A DNA stretch of 64,000 nucleotides, taken from Deefgea rivuli DSM 18356 (lineage in GTDB: Bacteria > Pseudomonadota > Gammaproteobacteria > Burkholderiales > Chitinibacteraceae). The notes beneath the pieces are model-generated. The model was not told where the DNA came from. It searched no databases and saw only the letters and a list, made by a program, of their open reading frames with translations. Location of the stretch: contig NZ_KK211081.1 in the NCBI RefSeq assembly GCF_000620145.1, positions 372,028 to 436,027 of the forward strand. Direction: 5' to 3'. The position numbers and the translations under genes were made by a program. This document shows, piece by piece, positions 8,449 to 17,653 of the stretch (position 1 is the stretch's first letter; each line of letters begins with the position of its first letter).

Positions 8449-8961
8449 TCACTCAGAGTTTTGACTCACCCACCACGCCTGCCAGCCGATCACTTCATTG
8501 CGCCACTGTTGGCAGGTTTCGTAATTGCGGGCGATGACGCCGAGGGCGTCAGCTTTTCCAACTGGCTCGGGTGATTCATCAGGTGCGCTGGCGGCGGTGC
8601 CAGGGCTTGCAGCAATGTCGTGGATCCGCACCCACTCAGAATCCAGCCGCTGATCACACACACCACCAGCCGTTGATACAGCCGCATTTTCAGATTGCGC
8701 ATACTTCACCACCTCTTTCGTTACTGTTTTGTAAATCACCCGCGTACGCTCGATGGCACTGGCATTAGCTACCGCAGCCACCATCGCCGAGGCTTGCTTT
8801 TGCTCAGTTTTGACCGCAGCCTTTTTCACAACCTTTAGCTCTACCGCATCCTTGCTATTGCTGGCGCTCACCCACCCAACACGCAGCCCAAGCGCAAAAA
8901 CAGCGAGCAATGCCAGCACGCAAGCCAACAAGCGATATTCTTCAGGAATTAACTTGAACAT
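8449..8961 (-). CDS. Rz-like i-spanin
   Basis: A 170-residue inner-membrane spanin subunit. One N-terminal membrane anchor (LLACVLALLAVFALGLRVGWV), a long charged and Ala-rich periplasmic helix, and a C-terminal Cys and Trp rich end (YETCQQWRNEVIGWQAWW) match the Rz pattern. With Rz1, nested in it, it would fuse inner and outer membranes at the end of lysis. Last gene of the late transcript; AAAGGTATC precedes the ATG. Confidence 0.75.
   Translation of the reverse strand: MFKLIPEEYRLLACVLALLAVFALGLRVGWVSASNSKDAVELKVVKKAAVKTEQKQASAMVAAVANASAIERTRVIYKTVTKEVVKYAQSENAAVSTAGGVCDQRLDSEWVRIHDIAASPGTAASAPDESPEPVGKADALGVIARNYETCQQWRNEVIGWQAWWVSQNSE
8490..8702 (-). CDS. Rz1-like o-spanin lipoprotein, nested in Rz
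   Basis: 70 residues in another frame, entirely inside Rz. The signal peptide ends in a lipobox, ILSGC, with lipidated Cys25. The mature part is about 46 residues and Pro-rich (APPPAHLMNHP), as in lambda Rz1. AGGTG lies 7 nt before the ATG, which supports real translation. It is expected to anchor in the outer membrane and bind the Rz C-terminus. Confidence 0.8.
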   Translation of the reverse strand: MRNLKMRLYQRLVVCVISGWILSGCGSTTLLQALAPPPAHLMNHPSQLEKLTPSASSPAITKPANSGAMK

Positions 8962-9053
8962 ACGTTCGATACCTTTTTAAGCAGCGCAGTGCACGCCAAA
9001 TGAATCACGGTTTTGCATCCTGATTCACTCGATTTACCCCCAACGCCTGTGGA

Positions 9054-9596
9054 TTATTTTCCGATGAGCACCGCTTTAGCGCGTGCCCAAATAGCTTGGC
9101 GATCGGTAAGGCCATTGGTGCCGCCGTTGATACGCCGCGTGAGCCCAACAAAATCACCTTTGTCGGCGTAACGATTCAGATCATTGCTCGCCCAAAACCA
9201 CCCTGCCGAACGTGCCGCCAGTTCGGGCGTTTCGAGTTTGGATGGGTTAGCCAATAGATCGACCCCGAGCGCTTTGCTGCAAGCGGCGTAATTGCTGCGA
9301 CCTGTGATCTGGATTAGTCCGCGCCCTTTGTAGAGCCGACCATCACCATCGGCAGCGGGCGTATTGCCCAGCGCCTTGGCTTTGCTGCCCGTATCATAAG
9401 CAGCGCCACTGGCCAGCTCTTTAACGTACAAAAGCTGCCCTGATTCATGCCCAACTTGCGCCAGAAACGCAGCCGCTCGAGCAGGCGTATCAATCGCAAA
9501 CTCAATCAGCGCGGCATTGAGGTGCGGCAGAAATAGCGCCGCGCGCCGCCCTGCCCCTGGGTACATAGCGCGAAGCTGATGTTCAGTGATTTGCAT
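9054..9596 (-). CDS. GH19 chitinase-like endolysin
   Basis: A 180-residue phage lysozyme of glycoside hydrolase family 19, which cleaves the glycan strands of peptidoglycan. Visible motifs are FLAQVGHESGQLLYVKE (catalytic Glu region) and YKGRGLIQITGRSNY, the family signature. There is no signal peptide, so export depends on the holin. Its ATG overlaps the holin stop (TGATG), so the two are translationally coupled. Confidence 0.93.
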   Translation of the reverse strand: MQITEHQLRAMYPGAGRRAALFLPHLNAALIEFAIDTPARAAAFLAQVGHESGQLLYVKELASGAAYDTGSKAKALGNTPAADGDGRLYKGRGLIQITGRSNYAACSKALGVDLLANPSKLETPELAARSAGWFWASNDLNRYADKGDFVGLTRRINGGTNGLTDRQAIWARAKAVLIGK

Positions 9597-9880
9597 CAGC
9601 CACCCCCGTTAATTTTATTGACCTGCTTTTTCAGCCACAACTCAAGGAACTGCGCGCCAACAATCCCCAAACCCGAACCAATCGCCATCAATGCCAGCGG
9701 TTGAATATTGGGGACTTGAATCAGCGCAGCGCCTGCGACAGCTGTTGTGGCGCTACCCAAAATTGCCCGACCCAAACACAGCCGGACGGTTAGTTTTTCG
9801 CTCGAAACTAGCAATTTACCCACTCCAATAAATGCGCCAAGACACAGCAGCCAGATAAAATTCTTTTCGTATTCCTGCAT
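9596..9880 (-). CDS. Phage holin, three transmembrane segments
   Basis: 94 residues with hydrophobic spans at about 8-25, 35-55 and 60-82 and a short charged C-terminus (KKQVNKINGGG). Size and topology fit the 3TM holin group. It lies directly upstream of, and overlaps, the endolysin gene. It would form the lesion through which the endolysin leaves the cytoplasm. Confidence 0.85.
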   Translation of the reverse strand: MQEYEKNFIWLLCLGAFIGVGKLLVSSEKLTVRLCLGRAILGSATTAVAGAALIQVPNIQPLALMAIGSGLGIVGAQFLELWLKKQVNKINGGG

Positions 9881-9900
9881 TTACGTTTCCTTTGGGCGTA

Positions 9901-9925
9901 AAAAAACCGGACTCAATCCGGCGTA
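9901..9925 (-). terminator. Minus-strand terminator between tail and lysis genes
   Basis: On the minus strand, CCGGA-TTGAG-TCCGG is followed by TTTTTTT. It separates the tail-tip genes from holin-endolysin-spanin. Late transcripts would need antitermination or a separate promoter to pass it. Confidence 0.75.
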
Positions 9926-9964
9926 ACAAACAACATGAATCATTCACAGCACCTAATCAGCGCA

Positions 9965-10498
9965 TTAAGCACCCCCATCCATTTCAAAGTAAATCAAATC
10001 ACTATCGGCCATCATGGATAGCCGATGCAGCTCTGTCGCTTCCCACGCATAAGCATTACCCACATGTGTAGCAACAGCAGCGCCGATGGATTTGAGTTCG
10101 TCTTGCGTGACTGTTCGAAAAACCCCGTCATCAAACTTCCAGCCCGCCGTCCAGACGCCCAGTGTGACCCCGGATGTGATTGCGGCATTCAGCTTGGACT
10201 GGGCTTCGCGCTCGGTGTTGACCGGATGGCCATTCCAAATCGTGCCACCGACTTCCTTTTGCCAGCGGCGATCCGCAATTTCGGTAGCAATTGCAGCGCG
10301 TGATTTGGGTTGCGGTACGAACTCCCCGTCTTGATAGATGCAGCCAACATGATCGAACCCATCAATCCCAAAAATTGCAGTATTGCCGCGTGCGGCTTCC
10401 CCTGCGATCACCACAGCAGGATCACCGATGGGGAAATGCCCCGCATTGACCACGACGCCCGCCGCATTGACGACGATGTATTGTTTGCTTAACTTCAT
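9965..10498 (-). CDS. DUF4376-like tail-tip or tail-fibre-associated protein
   Basis: 177 residues. The C-terminal half (TLGVWTAGWKFDDGVFRTVT, then DELKSIGAAVATHVGNAYAW) matches the DUF4376 pattern found in small proteins behind tail-fibre genes. The start is ATG 10498, 3 nt after the J stop and behind GAGGTAG; the upstream ATG in the same frame would overlap J. Role inferred from position only. Confidence 0.75.
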   Translation of the reverse strand: MKLSKQYIVVNAAGVVVNAGHFPIGDPAVVIAGEAARGNTAIFGIDGFDHVGCIYQDGEFVPQPKSRAAIATEIADRRWQKEVGGTIWNGHPVNTEREAQSKLNAAITSGVTLGVWTAGWKFDDGVFRTVTQDELKSIGAAVATHVGNAYAWEATELHRLSMMADSDLIYFEMDGGA

Positions 10499-10500
10499 AG

Positions 10501-13500
10501 CTACCTCGAAAAGACCATCACGCAAACGGATTGCACGGACGGCGAATTGCCACTCCACGACGGGGCAAAGTTGTACGACCCAGGGTTTTCAATCGCGTAC
10601 TCGACAAACGAAACCGCCTGCCCTTGAATGGTTCCTTTTGAGAACTTAATCACAAGCGACTCGGCATAGCTCACGCCATACCACACTGAGTTCACGCCGG
10701 AATATCCCCTAGATATGCCGCGTGCAACGATGTGATCTGCTGTGATCGTGCCTGCGGTAATCGCGCCAGCGGCAATTGAAGTCGCTTGAACATTCCCGCG
10801 AATAATCAATTGACCGCTCGCTTGATCCCACTGCAAGTAAGCGCCCGTGCTTGAGTTCCCGAGTAGCATTCCTTCGGGACCTAAGTAATAGCCGCCAGCC
10901 GCCCACGCATAACCCGAATACGCGCCACCCATAATCGCGCCAGCAACAATCCTGCCCCCAGTCAGTAACAATGTACCGTTAGCAGCGTTGTATTCCAGTG
11001 ACTTACCGGCATAGTAGTTGCCCAGCAAAAAACCACTTGGACCAAGGTACATATTCTGCGCGCCACTGACAGGCCAACTCCAACCAGCACGCGCACCACC
11101 CAAAATCGCCCCAGCAGTCATGTGCAAGTTGCCAGAAACGTACAGCTCTCCGGTGCTTGTCGTGATCGCCGCTAAATTGGCGACCGCGATGTGCTGCGCT
11201 TGAACTGCCCCCGCGTAGATGTGCTGCGCTTTAACCGCGAGCGCAGCCAGTTTTTCAGCGGTGATCGCCGCTGCTTCGAGGTGCTGCGTCTTCACTGCGC
11301 CATCAACGATCAGCTCAGCAGACGACATCTTGGTGATTGAGACAGCGCCTATGCGCACATACCCAGCCGTCAATTTGTTGCGGATGCGGATCTGAATCGC
11401 GCCGTACGTCACATTTTCAGGCATTGTATAAACGCCAGTCAGCACGTTCATGCCATTGACGATCTGGCTGGCGCCCTCGGGATCAATCGCTACACCATTA
11501 AAGCCCAGCCAAATTAGCCCAGGAATATGAAGCACCGGATTGACCGCCCCAACGACCCCCACACCTTCTGCAATCAGCTTGATTCTGTACTTGGCGCCGG
11601 CCTCAACTGGCATCAGCGAACTAGAGCAGTCCGTGCCAATGCCAGGGCGAAGAATAGCGCGGCGTACCGAGCCCAGTGCGCCAGGGGTCACTACCGTTTC
11701 AATCTCTTGGTTCGCAGGAAAGCCCCACCAAGCCAAGTCTTGAAACGTCGTGTTCGGGATCAAATTGCTGGAATTGCTGATCAATACTTGATCGGCACTC
11801 AGCAAAAATGCCGATGTAGCGCCATCATTGAACGCCTTCATGCCTGCAATCTTGCCTGCCGCATTGAGCGTCACCTGCCACGTCGACGCCAACTTGCCCG
11901 TTGCGGCATTGCCGACCGACAGCGCACTGCTTGCCGTCGAACTCACCCCATCGACCACCGCAGCCAAGCTCGTCACGCTGCTGGCTTCGGCCTTGTTTTG
12001 CGTCGCGTCGACAATCGCTTGATTGACGGTGGTGATGCTGGCGGTCAGCTCTGCTTTGCTCGCCGCATTGTTAAGCGCGGCGACATCGGTTTGGCCGGTG
12101 CGCCACTCGGTGGGTTGAGTCGCGCCTGCGGGAACGATTTCAAGCTGCGGGCGGGTGAAGAAATGCCAGCTATCGGCTTGGCCGCTGGTAGTGATGTGTT
12201 TACCAATCCTCACCATGGCTAAAACGGCCGTAGGAGGAGCAAGCAACAAACACTTCATCCGCTTATAGCCCGTTAGCGCTTTACCCCCGCCAGCTTCTTC
12301 GGCGTTCAGATCTTCGGCGTAGCCGACCGCCACGCCCTGCGCATCAAAAAATGCCAGCGTGATCCAGCCTCGGGCGCGATGAGCACCAGAATAGACGGAA
12401 AAAACGTAGGTTTTACCCGCCTCAACCGCCACAGATTGCTCGGTGTAATGGTAGTCACCAGCACCTACACCGATTTGCCGAATTGATAGCGTATTGGCGG
12501 TGAGTGCGGGCGTGACCGTCCATTCCGGTTGAGCGTTGATCGCGACACTGATGTTCGGCAAATTGCCTGCAAAGCCCCAAGCATTGGGCATACCGCTGCT
12601 GACGGCTAAAAAGTCCGCATTCAGCAATAGATTGCCCGAAGTGCCTGCCGCACCTTTTGCAGCGAGCGTGTTGACGCTTTGCGTACTGGCCTTGCCACTC
12701 ATATCAATCGCGATGACATCCAACTGCTGATTCATCGCTTCGACACTGCGGCCGCCCGCGTTATCTAGCCGTGCCTTTAGCCCAGCCACGCTTTCTACAG
12801 TTGCTCGACCATCCGCCGTGGCTTGCGCTGCGGTCGCCGCCGTCGCTGCGGCGGTGATGGCGTTTTTGACATCGCCGCCCACATTAAGCCGCGCCGAAAT
12901 GGCGTTAGTTTGGATCACTTGCGCCGCATCCGCCGCCACTCGAGCCTGTGCTTCAGCGTCAATCGCCGCCGCCGAGTTGTTGCCCGACACCAAAATAATA
13001 TTGTCGATACGCGTCGACATCGCCACGTCGGCATCTGCTAGTGCGGTGAGGCTGTTGTTAACTGTGGCCTGATTCTGCGCCACAGCCGCCGACAAGTTCG
13101 TGACCGTGCTGGCTTCGGCTTTGTTTTGCGTCGCGTCGACAATCGCTTGATTGACGGTGGTGATGCTGGCGGTCAGCTCTGCTTTGCTCGCGGCATTGTT
13201 AAGCGCGGCGACATCGGTTTGGCCGGTGCGCCACTCTGTCGGCTGAGTCGCGCCAGCGGGAACGATTTCAAGCTGCGGACGGGTGAAGAAATGCCAGCTA
13301 TCGGCTTGGCCAGCGGCGGTGACGTGTTTACCAATCCTCACAATGGCTGAAACTGCCGTGGGCGGAGCAAGCAACAAACACTTCATCCGCTTATAGCCCG
13401 TTAGCGCTTTACCCCCGCCTGCTTCTTCGGCGTTCAGATCTTCGGCGTAGCCGACTTGGGAACCTGCGGCATCAACAAATGAGAGTGTTTGCCAACCTCG

Positions 13501-16500
13501 ACTACGGTGCGCCCCAGAGTAAACTGAAAGTGCGTAGGTTTTACCCGCCTCAACCGCCACCGTTTGCTGTGCGTAATGGAAGTCGCCTGCACCTGCGCCG
13601 ATTTGCCGAATTGATAGCGTATTGGCCGTGAGTGCTGGTGCGACAGTCCAATCAGAGTCGACATTCACCCCGACGCTGATATTCGGCAAATTGCCCGCGA
13701 AGCTCCAAGCATTCGGCGCACCATTGCTGACGGCTAAAAAGTCAGCATTCAGCAATAGATTGCCCGAAGTGCCTGCCGCAACTTTGGCCGCAAGCGTGTT
13801 GACGCTTTGCGTGCTGGCTTTGTCGTTTTCTACGGCCACGATGCGCGAGTTGTAACCCAACGCCGTCGCCACATCATTCGCGACCGAATCTTCGAGCTGT
13901 GAGCGCGCCACTTTGCCGACCAAACTAGCCACCGCTACCGAATCGGTGTACTTCGTGCCGTCCCAGCGATAGATCGCTTTATCCGCGATAACAAAAATCA
14001 CATCAGCAACTTTTGTTATTGGCTTCGTCGCGACCACCTTGGGCGCGGCAATGTCCGCCGCAAGCCACTCGCTTTTAATTTCAGCGGTGTACTTCGTGCC
14101 GTCCCAGCGATACATTGCCCCAGCAAAAACCACGAAGTCAGACGACTTCACTGCGGGCAAGGCTCCCACCACTTTAGGCAGTGACGTACCCTCTAGCGCA
14201 GCAAATGCAGTGTTCGCGTTGTCGACCGAATCTTGAATCTCTGCCGCTAATGCGCCTTTTTTAATCGATCCTAATTCGAGTAAGGCCGCATCTAAATTGG
14301 TGATGGTGACCACGTAGCTACTGCTGTAATTCAAACCAACATCGCCGAATACGTCATAGGCGGCAGCGCGTAAGTAATAGGTATTGCCGACCGTCACTGG
14401 CACTTTATTGACGGCATTGACTAACACCGGATCATCCAGCCGCCCCTTATACGCCAGCGTTTCAGCACTTGGGGTAAAGGTAGGGGTCGGGCTCAGGTGG
14501 ATCATCACCCCATCCACATCGGTCTCGGCAGGCGGGAGGCAACGGAATGCAATCGCTAAAAAGTTAGACCAGACCTCAAGGCCATTCAATGCCGCAGGCA
14601 CGGCATTGGTTTCGGTTTTTTCTGCCCAATTGACTGAAATCAGCCCCAACCCAGAGACGGCTTTGATGCGAATCGTCACGGTGCGGTTGATGCTGTCTGC
14701 GGTGTTCATCGCGAGCGTGTAAACATAACTCTCAGCAGCAATCACATCACTACGCCGCGTAATGCCGCCGGTTGAAATCTCAATGGCGTATTTGACGGCA
14801 TCGGCGCTTTTTGCCCAGGTAAAAATAAACTCACCCAAGGGGCCAAACTCACACACCAGCCCCGTCACATCCGGCAAAGATCCGCTAGGGGCAACGCCGC
14901 TGGCTTCGACCGTGATTGCATTACCAACGCGACCCAGTGCCGAAACCCCCGCCACAGATACAAAATACGGCGCGTTGGGAATTACGGGCAGCAGCGCCGA
15001 TAAGTCGCGGGTGGACATACTTTGCCACGTGGCTTCAGATTGCTTGCGCCAGCGCACCAAATAATCAACGACTAGCCCTGGCACAGCAGGCCAAACCGCT
15101 TTCAAGCGGCATTGCACTTCGCCTGCCCATGAATATTGATTATCTGTCGTTACCACCAAGCTCGCGGGTGCGGCCAAAATCGCAAATGGATCGGGCAGAT
15201 TGGTTGCAGGGGGTGGTGGCAATGCCGACAATGGCGCATCGGTATAGAGCCCCGCATCGTATTCATGCGCAGTAATTTCAACGTCACCCGATGGCAAAGG
15301 CTTCACCGTTAAGACGCGAAATTGTTTATTCACCCAGCCTGTCGTCTCATACGAAACACTGATGACATCGGTCGGCAATAGTCTTTGCGCTTGGGAGAGC
15401 GCAGTAAAGCTCAAGCTCAGCGCATTGCGTGACGCACGTAGATCTCGCACCGCCAAATAGCGCGCACGGCGCTCATCGTAAGCCAGTGAGTAATCACGCT
15501 GCGATTCCAGCAAAGTGCCACCGTCTTCTGCGCGCCAAGTGGCATTAGGCAGTGTGACGGTCGATTCTTCAAAATTGCGCGCGGGATCGATGAAGCGACC
15601 GACGAGCTGATTGAGTTTGTCGCGCCGATCTGCGGCCTTGATTTGCACTTTGCCGACGAGAATATCGCTATCGAGCGACATCACCGGCACATCGGCTTTA
15701 TCGAGTACGAGCGAATACACATCATCGATGTACAGCAGCGAGCCGCGCATGTGTTCCATCAGCTCTTGCACATTGTCCAAGCACGCTTTTGACGTATCAA
15801 TCATGCCGCTAATCGCATAGCGTGGCACAGGGGCAGCGTGCCCCATATCAATCAACTGGTCACAATAATTGGCCTCGGCAATGATCGCGCTATCGTTCAC
15901 GCCGCCGACCGTCAAGCCACGACCATAACGCGGGCTGAGCAAGTAATCACGCAGTGCCAATGCTGGATTTTTTGATGCGGTCGTTGTGCCGTTGCGTGGG
16001 TCGTAAACCAGCTTGCCGGTCATATCGACCGTGATGATTGGCACTGCGCGCCACACATCAGGATTCCACTCTAAGCGCACGTAGCTATAGGCCACACCGG
16101 ATAATTTATGCGCGGCAGTCCACTTTGCGGGCAAGGCCGCAATCAAGCTAGCGCAGGCGGCTTGATCGTCGGCACCATCAAAATACTCCCACACGACTAA
16201 ATCCTGCGCGGTTTCCTGCTCGATGTAGCGATCAACTTCAACGGGGTAAGGTGGCCCGTTCACCGGCGTACGGATTTCAATCACCGTGCCCGATTTCACC
16301 TGCGCTTTGGTTTTTTTCTTAAACTTAGGATCGGTATAAGCGGTGCCATCTAAATACAACATCGTTGCCGCGCCACACTGGCCTTCGGCATGGGCAATCA
16401 CGATGTGCAAAAACTTTTTATCTGCGGAAACTTCCTGCAAGCAATAAAAACCGCCCATGCGTACTGCGCCATAAACCACTGGCAAATTGCCGACGTTGGA

Positions 16501-16671
16501 AGTGGTATTGAATTTCAGATTCATTGCCGCGCGCGCGGCTTCGGCCTGATCGCGGGCGACCGCATCGGCTTTTTTCTTGGCGCGCTTGGCCGTGTGCCGA
16601 CCAAAGATTGTGGTGGCGAATAGCCCTGCGAGCTGAGGGCCGCCGATACCGATGGCTGCAAGAATAGGCAT
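10501..16671 (-). CDS. Tip attachment / host specificity protein J-like
   Basis: A very large (2056-residue) central tail-tip protein that should contact the host receptor. The N-terminal ~450 residues have the J/phage-tail-protein fold (NLPVVYGAVRMGG; YLLSPRYGRGL). Fibronectin-III-like segments follow (about 490-790), then two short RWDGTKYT repeats (about 835-915), two copies of a ~243-residue module (about 949-1192 and 1326-1568) that looks like a carbohydrate-binding jelly roll (NLLLNADF..., W-rich), and a C-terminal region with repeated LGPxGxLLGN units. Lambda J is about 1130 residues, so the module gain accounts for the size. It overlaps nothing and ends 3 nt before the DUF4376 gene. 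Confidence 0.93.
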   Translation of the reverse strand: MPILAAIGIGGPQLAGLFATTIFGRHTAKRAKKKADAVARDQAEAARAAMNLKFNTTSNVGNLPVVYGAVRMGGFYCLQEVSADKKFLHIVIAHAEGQCGAATMLYLDGTAYTDPKFKKKTKAQVKSGTVIEIRTPVNGPPYPVEVDRYIEQETAQDLVVWEYFDGADDQAACASLIAALPAKWTAAHKLSGVAYSYVRLEWNPDVWRAVPIITVDMTGKLVYDPRNGTTTASKNPALALRDYLLSPRYGRGLTVGGVNDSAIIAEANYCDQLIDMGHAAPVPRYAISGMIDTSKACLDNVQELMEHMRGSLLYIDDVYSLVLDKADVPVMSLDSDILVGKVQIKAADRRDKLNQLVGRFIDPARNFEESTVTLPNATWRAEDGGTLLESQRDYSLAYDERRARYLAVRDLRASRNALSLSFTALSQAQRLLPTDVISVSYETTGWVNKQFRVLTVKPLPSGDVEITAHEYDAGLYTDAPLSALPPPPATNLPDPFAILAAPASLVVTTDNQYSWAGEVQCRLKAVWPAVPGLVVDYLVRWRKQSEATWQSMSTRDLSALLPVIPNAPYFVSVAGVSALGRVGNAITVEASGVAPSGSLPDVTGLVCEFGPLGEFIFTWAKSADAVKYAIEISTGGITRRSDVIAAESYVYTLAMNTADSINRTVTIRIKAVSGLGLISVNWAEKTETNAVPAALNGLEVWSNFLAIAFRCLPPAETDVDGVMIHLSPTPTFTPSAETLAYKGRLDDPVLVNAVNKVPVTVGNTYYLRAAAYDVFGDVGLNYSSSYVVTITNLDAALLELGSIKKGALAAEIQDSVDNANTAFAALEGTSLPKVVGALPAVKSSDFVVFAGAMYRWDGTKYTAEIKSEWLAADIAAPKVVATKPITKVADVIFVIADKAIYRWDGTKYTDSVAVASLVGKVARSQLEDSVANDVATALGYNSRIVAVENDKASTQSVNTLAAKVAAGTSGNLLLNADFLAVSNGAPNAWSFAGNLPNISVGVNVDSDWTVAPALTANTLSIRQIGAGAGDFHYAQQTVAVEAGKTYALSVYSGAHRSRGWQTLSFVDAAGSQVGYAEDLNAEEAGGGKALTGYKRMKCLLLAPPTAVSAIVRIGKHVTAAGQADSWHFFTRPQLEIVPAGATQPTEWRTGQTDVAALNNAASKAELTASITTVNQAIVDATQNKAEASTVTNLSAAVAQNQATVNNSLTALADADVAMSTRIDNIILVSGNNSAAAIDAEAQARVAADAAQVIQTNAISARLNVGGDVKNAITAAATAATAAQATADGRATVESVAGLKARLDNAGGRSVEAMNQQLDVIAIDMSGKASTQSVNTLAAKGAAGTSGNLLLNADFLAVSSGMPNAWGFAGNLPNISVAINAQPEWTVTPALTANTLSIRQIGVGAGDYHYTEQSVAVEAGKTYVFSVYSGAHRARGWITLAFFDAQGVAVGYAEDLNAEEAGGGKALTGYKRMKCLLLAPPTAVLAMVRIGKHITTSGQADSWHFFTRPQLEIVPAGATQPTEWRTGQTDVAALNNAASKAELTASITTVNQAIVDATQNKAEASSVTSLAAVVDGVSSTASSALSVGNAATGKLASTWQVTLNAAGKIAGMKAFNDGATSAFLLSADQVLISNSSNLIPNTTFQDLAWWGFPANQEIETVVTPGALGSVRRAILRPGIGTDCSSSLMPVEAGAKYRIKLIAEGVGVVGAVNPVLHIPGLIWLGFNGVAIDPEGASQIVNGMNVLTGVYTMPENVTYGAIQIRIRNKLTAGYVRIGAVSITKMSSAELIVDGAVKTQHLEAAAITAEKLAALAVKAQHIYAGAVQAQHIAVANLAAITTSTGELYVSGNLHMTAGAILGGARAGWSWPVSGAQNMYLGPSGFLLGNYYAGKSLEYNAANGTLLLTGGRIVAGAIMGGAYSGYAWAAGGYYLGPEGMLLGNSSTGAYLQWDQASGQLIIRGNVQATSIAAGAITAGTITADHIVARGISRGYSGVNSVWYGVSYAESLVIKFSKGTIQGQAVSFVEYAIENPGSYNFAPSWSGNSPSVQSVCVMVFSR
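11968..12694 (-). repeat. J-gene internal duplication, copy 2
   Basis: Encodes residues ~1326-1568. It shares with copy 1 the boundaries ASTQSVNTLAAK and NKAEAS. Mosaic identity suggests gene conversion after duplication. Confidence 0.9.
13097..13826 (-). repeat. J-gene internal duplication, copy 1
   Basis: Encodes residues ~949-1192 of the J-like protein. It is a direct repeat of 11968-12694. Some patches are almost identical (for example 13125-13310 against 11996-12180, and 13370-13450 against 12240-12320) and others are diverged. Confidence 0.9.
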
Positions 16672-16673
16672 AA

Positions 16674-17096
16674 TTAACTCTCAAATCGGTTTAAACGAAC
16701 GGCGCGAACAAACGGCACATCGCTCAAAGAATACAAAACCACGCCTGTTTCAGGATGGGCTGTCAGCAGCCTTGAGCCCACCAGAAGCGCTGCACCGATA
16801 CCGAATGGCGGCTGACCTGTAAAGCCGATGTCACCGACTTGCATTTGTGTGACTGGTACTTCAACAAAGCCAATCGTGCCCAGGTATTCAATCAAGCCAT
16901 CCAAACCGTCGTCGCCCAAAAAACGACGCATCGCGGCTGCGGATTTGAAGTGCTGCTGATGATCGGCGTACAGCGTGTTGCCCGTGGCCGCGTCCAAACC
17001 GCGAAACGCCAAAGCCATGCAGACGGTATTCGGGCGCTCATAGGGCTGACCGAGCACACTGGCCGCAAAATCACAGAGTTGTTGTGTAAATTCCAT
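16674..17096 (-). CDS. DUF6950-like tail assembly protein
   Basis: 140 residues. The layout (N-terminal helix, FRGLDAATGN, Ala-rich helix with RRFLGDDGLDG, then a beta-rich end finishing VPFVRAVRLNRF) resembles the DUF6950 family, which occupies the NlpC/gpK-like slot just before J. No intact Cys-His catalytic pair is evident. The ATG at 17096 overlaps the upstream stop (TAATG) and has GGGGTGG upstream, so it is preferred to the ATG at 17111. Confidence 0.7.
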   Translation of the reverse strand: MEFTQQLCDFAASVLGQPYERPNTVCMALAFRGLDAATGNTLYADHQQHFKSAAAMRRFLGDDGLDGLIEYLGTIGFVEVPVTQMQVGDIGFTGQPPFGIGAALLVGSRLLTAHPETGVVLYSLSDVPFVRAVRLNRFES

Positions 17097-17653
17097 TACG
17101 TGCCACCCCATTGCAGTTCTTTATTCAGCTGCGATACAAATTCAAAACCCATATCACCAGGGAAGTGAACCTGCTGCGCTTCGTGATTCGTTAGCCGGCC
17201 GCGCACGCGCTCGAAATCGACAAAGTGATTCGATGCACGCACTTGGATCGTGCATTTGCCTGTATCGGGATCGTCTTCCGTCAGTGGCCCATCGCAGCGA
17301 CCATCAAACAAAGTGAATGGCGTTTGCATCGTGCCAGCAGCATCAAAGTACGCCCGCCAGAGCGTCAGGCGACGCCCGAGAAAGCTGTATTGCAGCGTGG
17401 CGGAAATCAAAGCCTGATCGACACCGGATAGCGTGACGGTCAGCGTGTTGATGTTCATTCCGTCGCCATCACCATCATGCTGAAAGTCGAGAAAATGCCC
17501 CGAGGCCATATAGGTATTGATGCCGAGCGTCACATTGGTGATGTCGTCGGTTAAGCGCACCGTATTGCCATCGAGCGCGATATCTAATAAATGCACGTAG
17601 CGCTGCTGAGCGGCGCTCATTTCGTTGAGTGTGCCTGCGGGTAAATTTCGCAT
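17096..17653 (-). CDS. Tail tip protein, DUF2163-like
   Basis: 185 residues, beta-rich, with an LFDGRCDG segment near the end of the beta domain. It resembles the DUF2163/baseplate-hub type proteins that lie between tape measure and J-like genes. Its start overlaps the stop of the preceding gene (TAATG) and its stop overlaps the next start, so three small tail genes are translationally chained. Confidence 0.65.
   Translation of the reverse strand: MRNLPAGTLNEMSAAQQRYVHLLDIALDGNTVRLTDDITNVTLGINTYMASGHFLDFQHDGDGDGMNINTLTVTLSGVDQALISATLQYSFLGRRLTLWRAYFDAAGTMQTPFTLFDGRCDGPLTEDDPDTGKCTIQVRASNHFVDFERVRGRLTNHEAQQVHFPGDMGFEFVSQLNKELQWGGT

Noticed and set aside
9054-9596. Host chitinase for chitin growth
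   Set aside because: The GH19 protein is short, lacks a signal peptide, is coupled to a holin and precedes spanin genes, so it is an endolysin.
11527-12222. 231-codon open frame on the plus strand
   Set aside because: It lies wholly antisense to the J-like gene, its translation is Arg/Cys/His-rich without a fold, and it recurs in the duplicated segment only because the DNA does.
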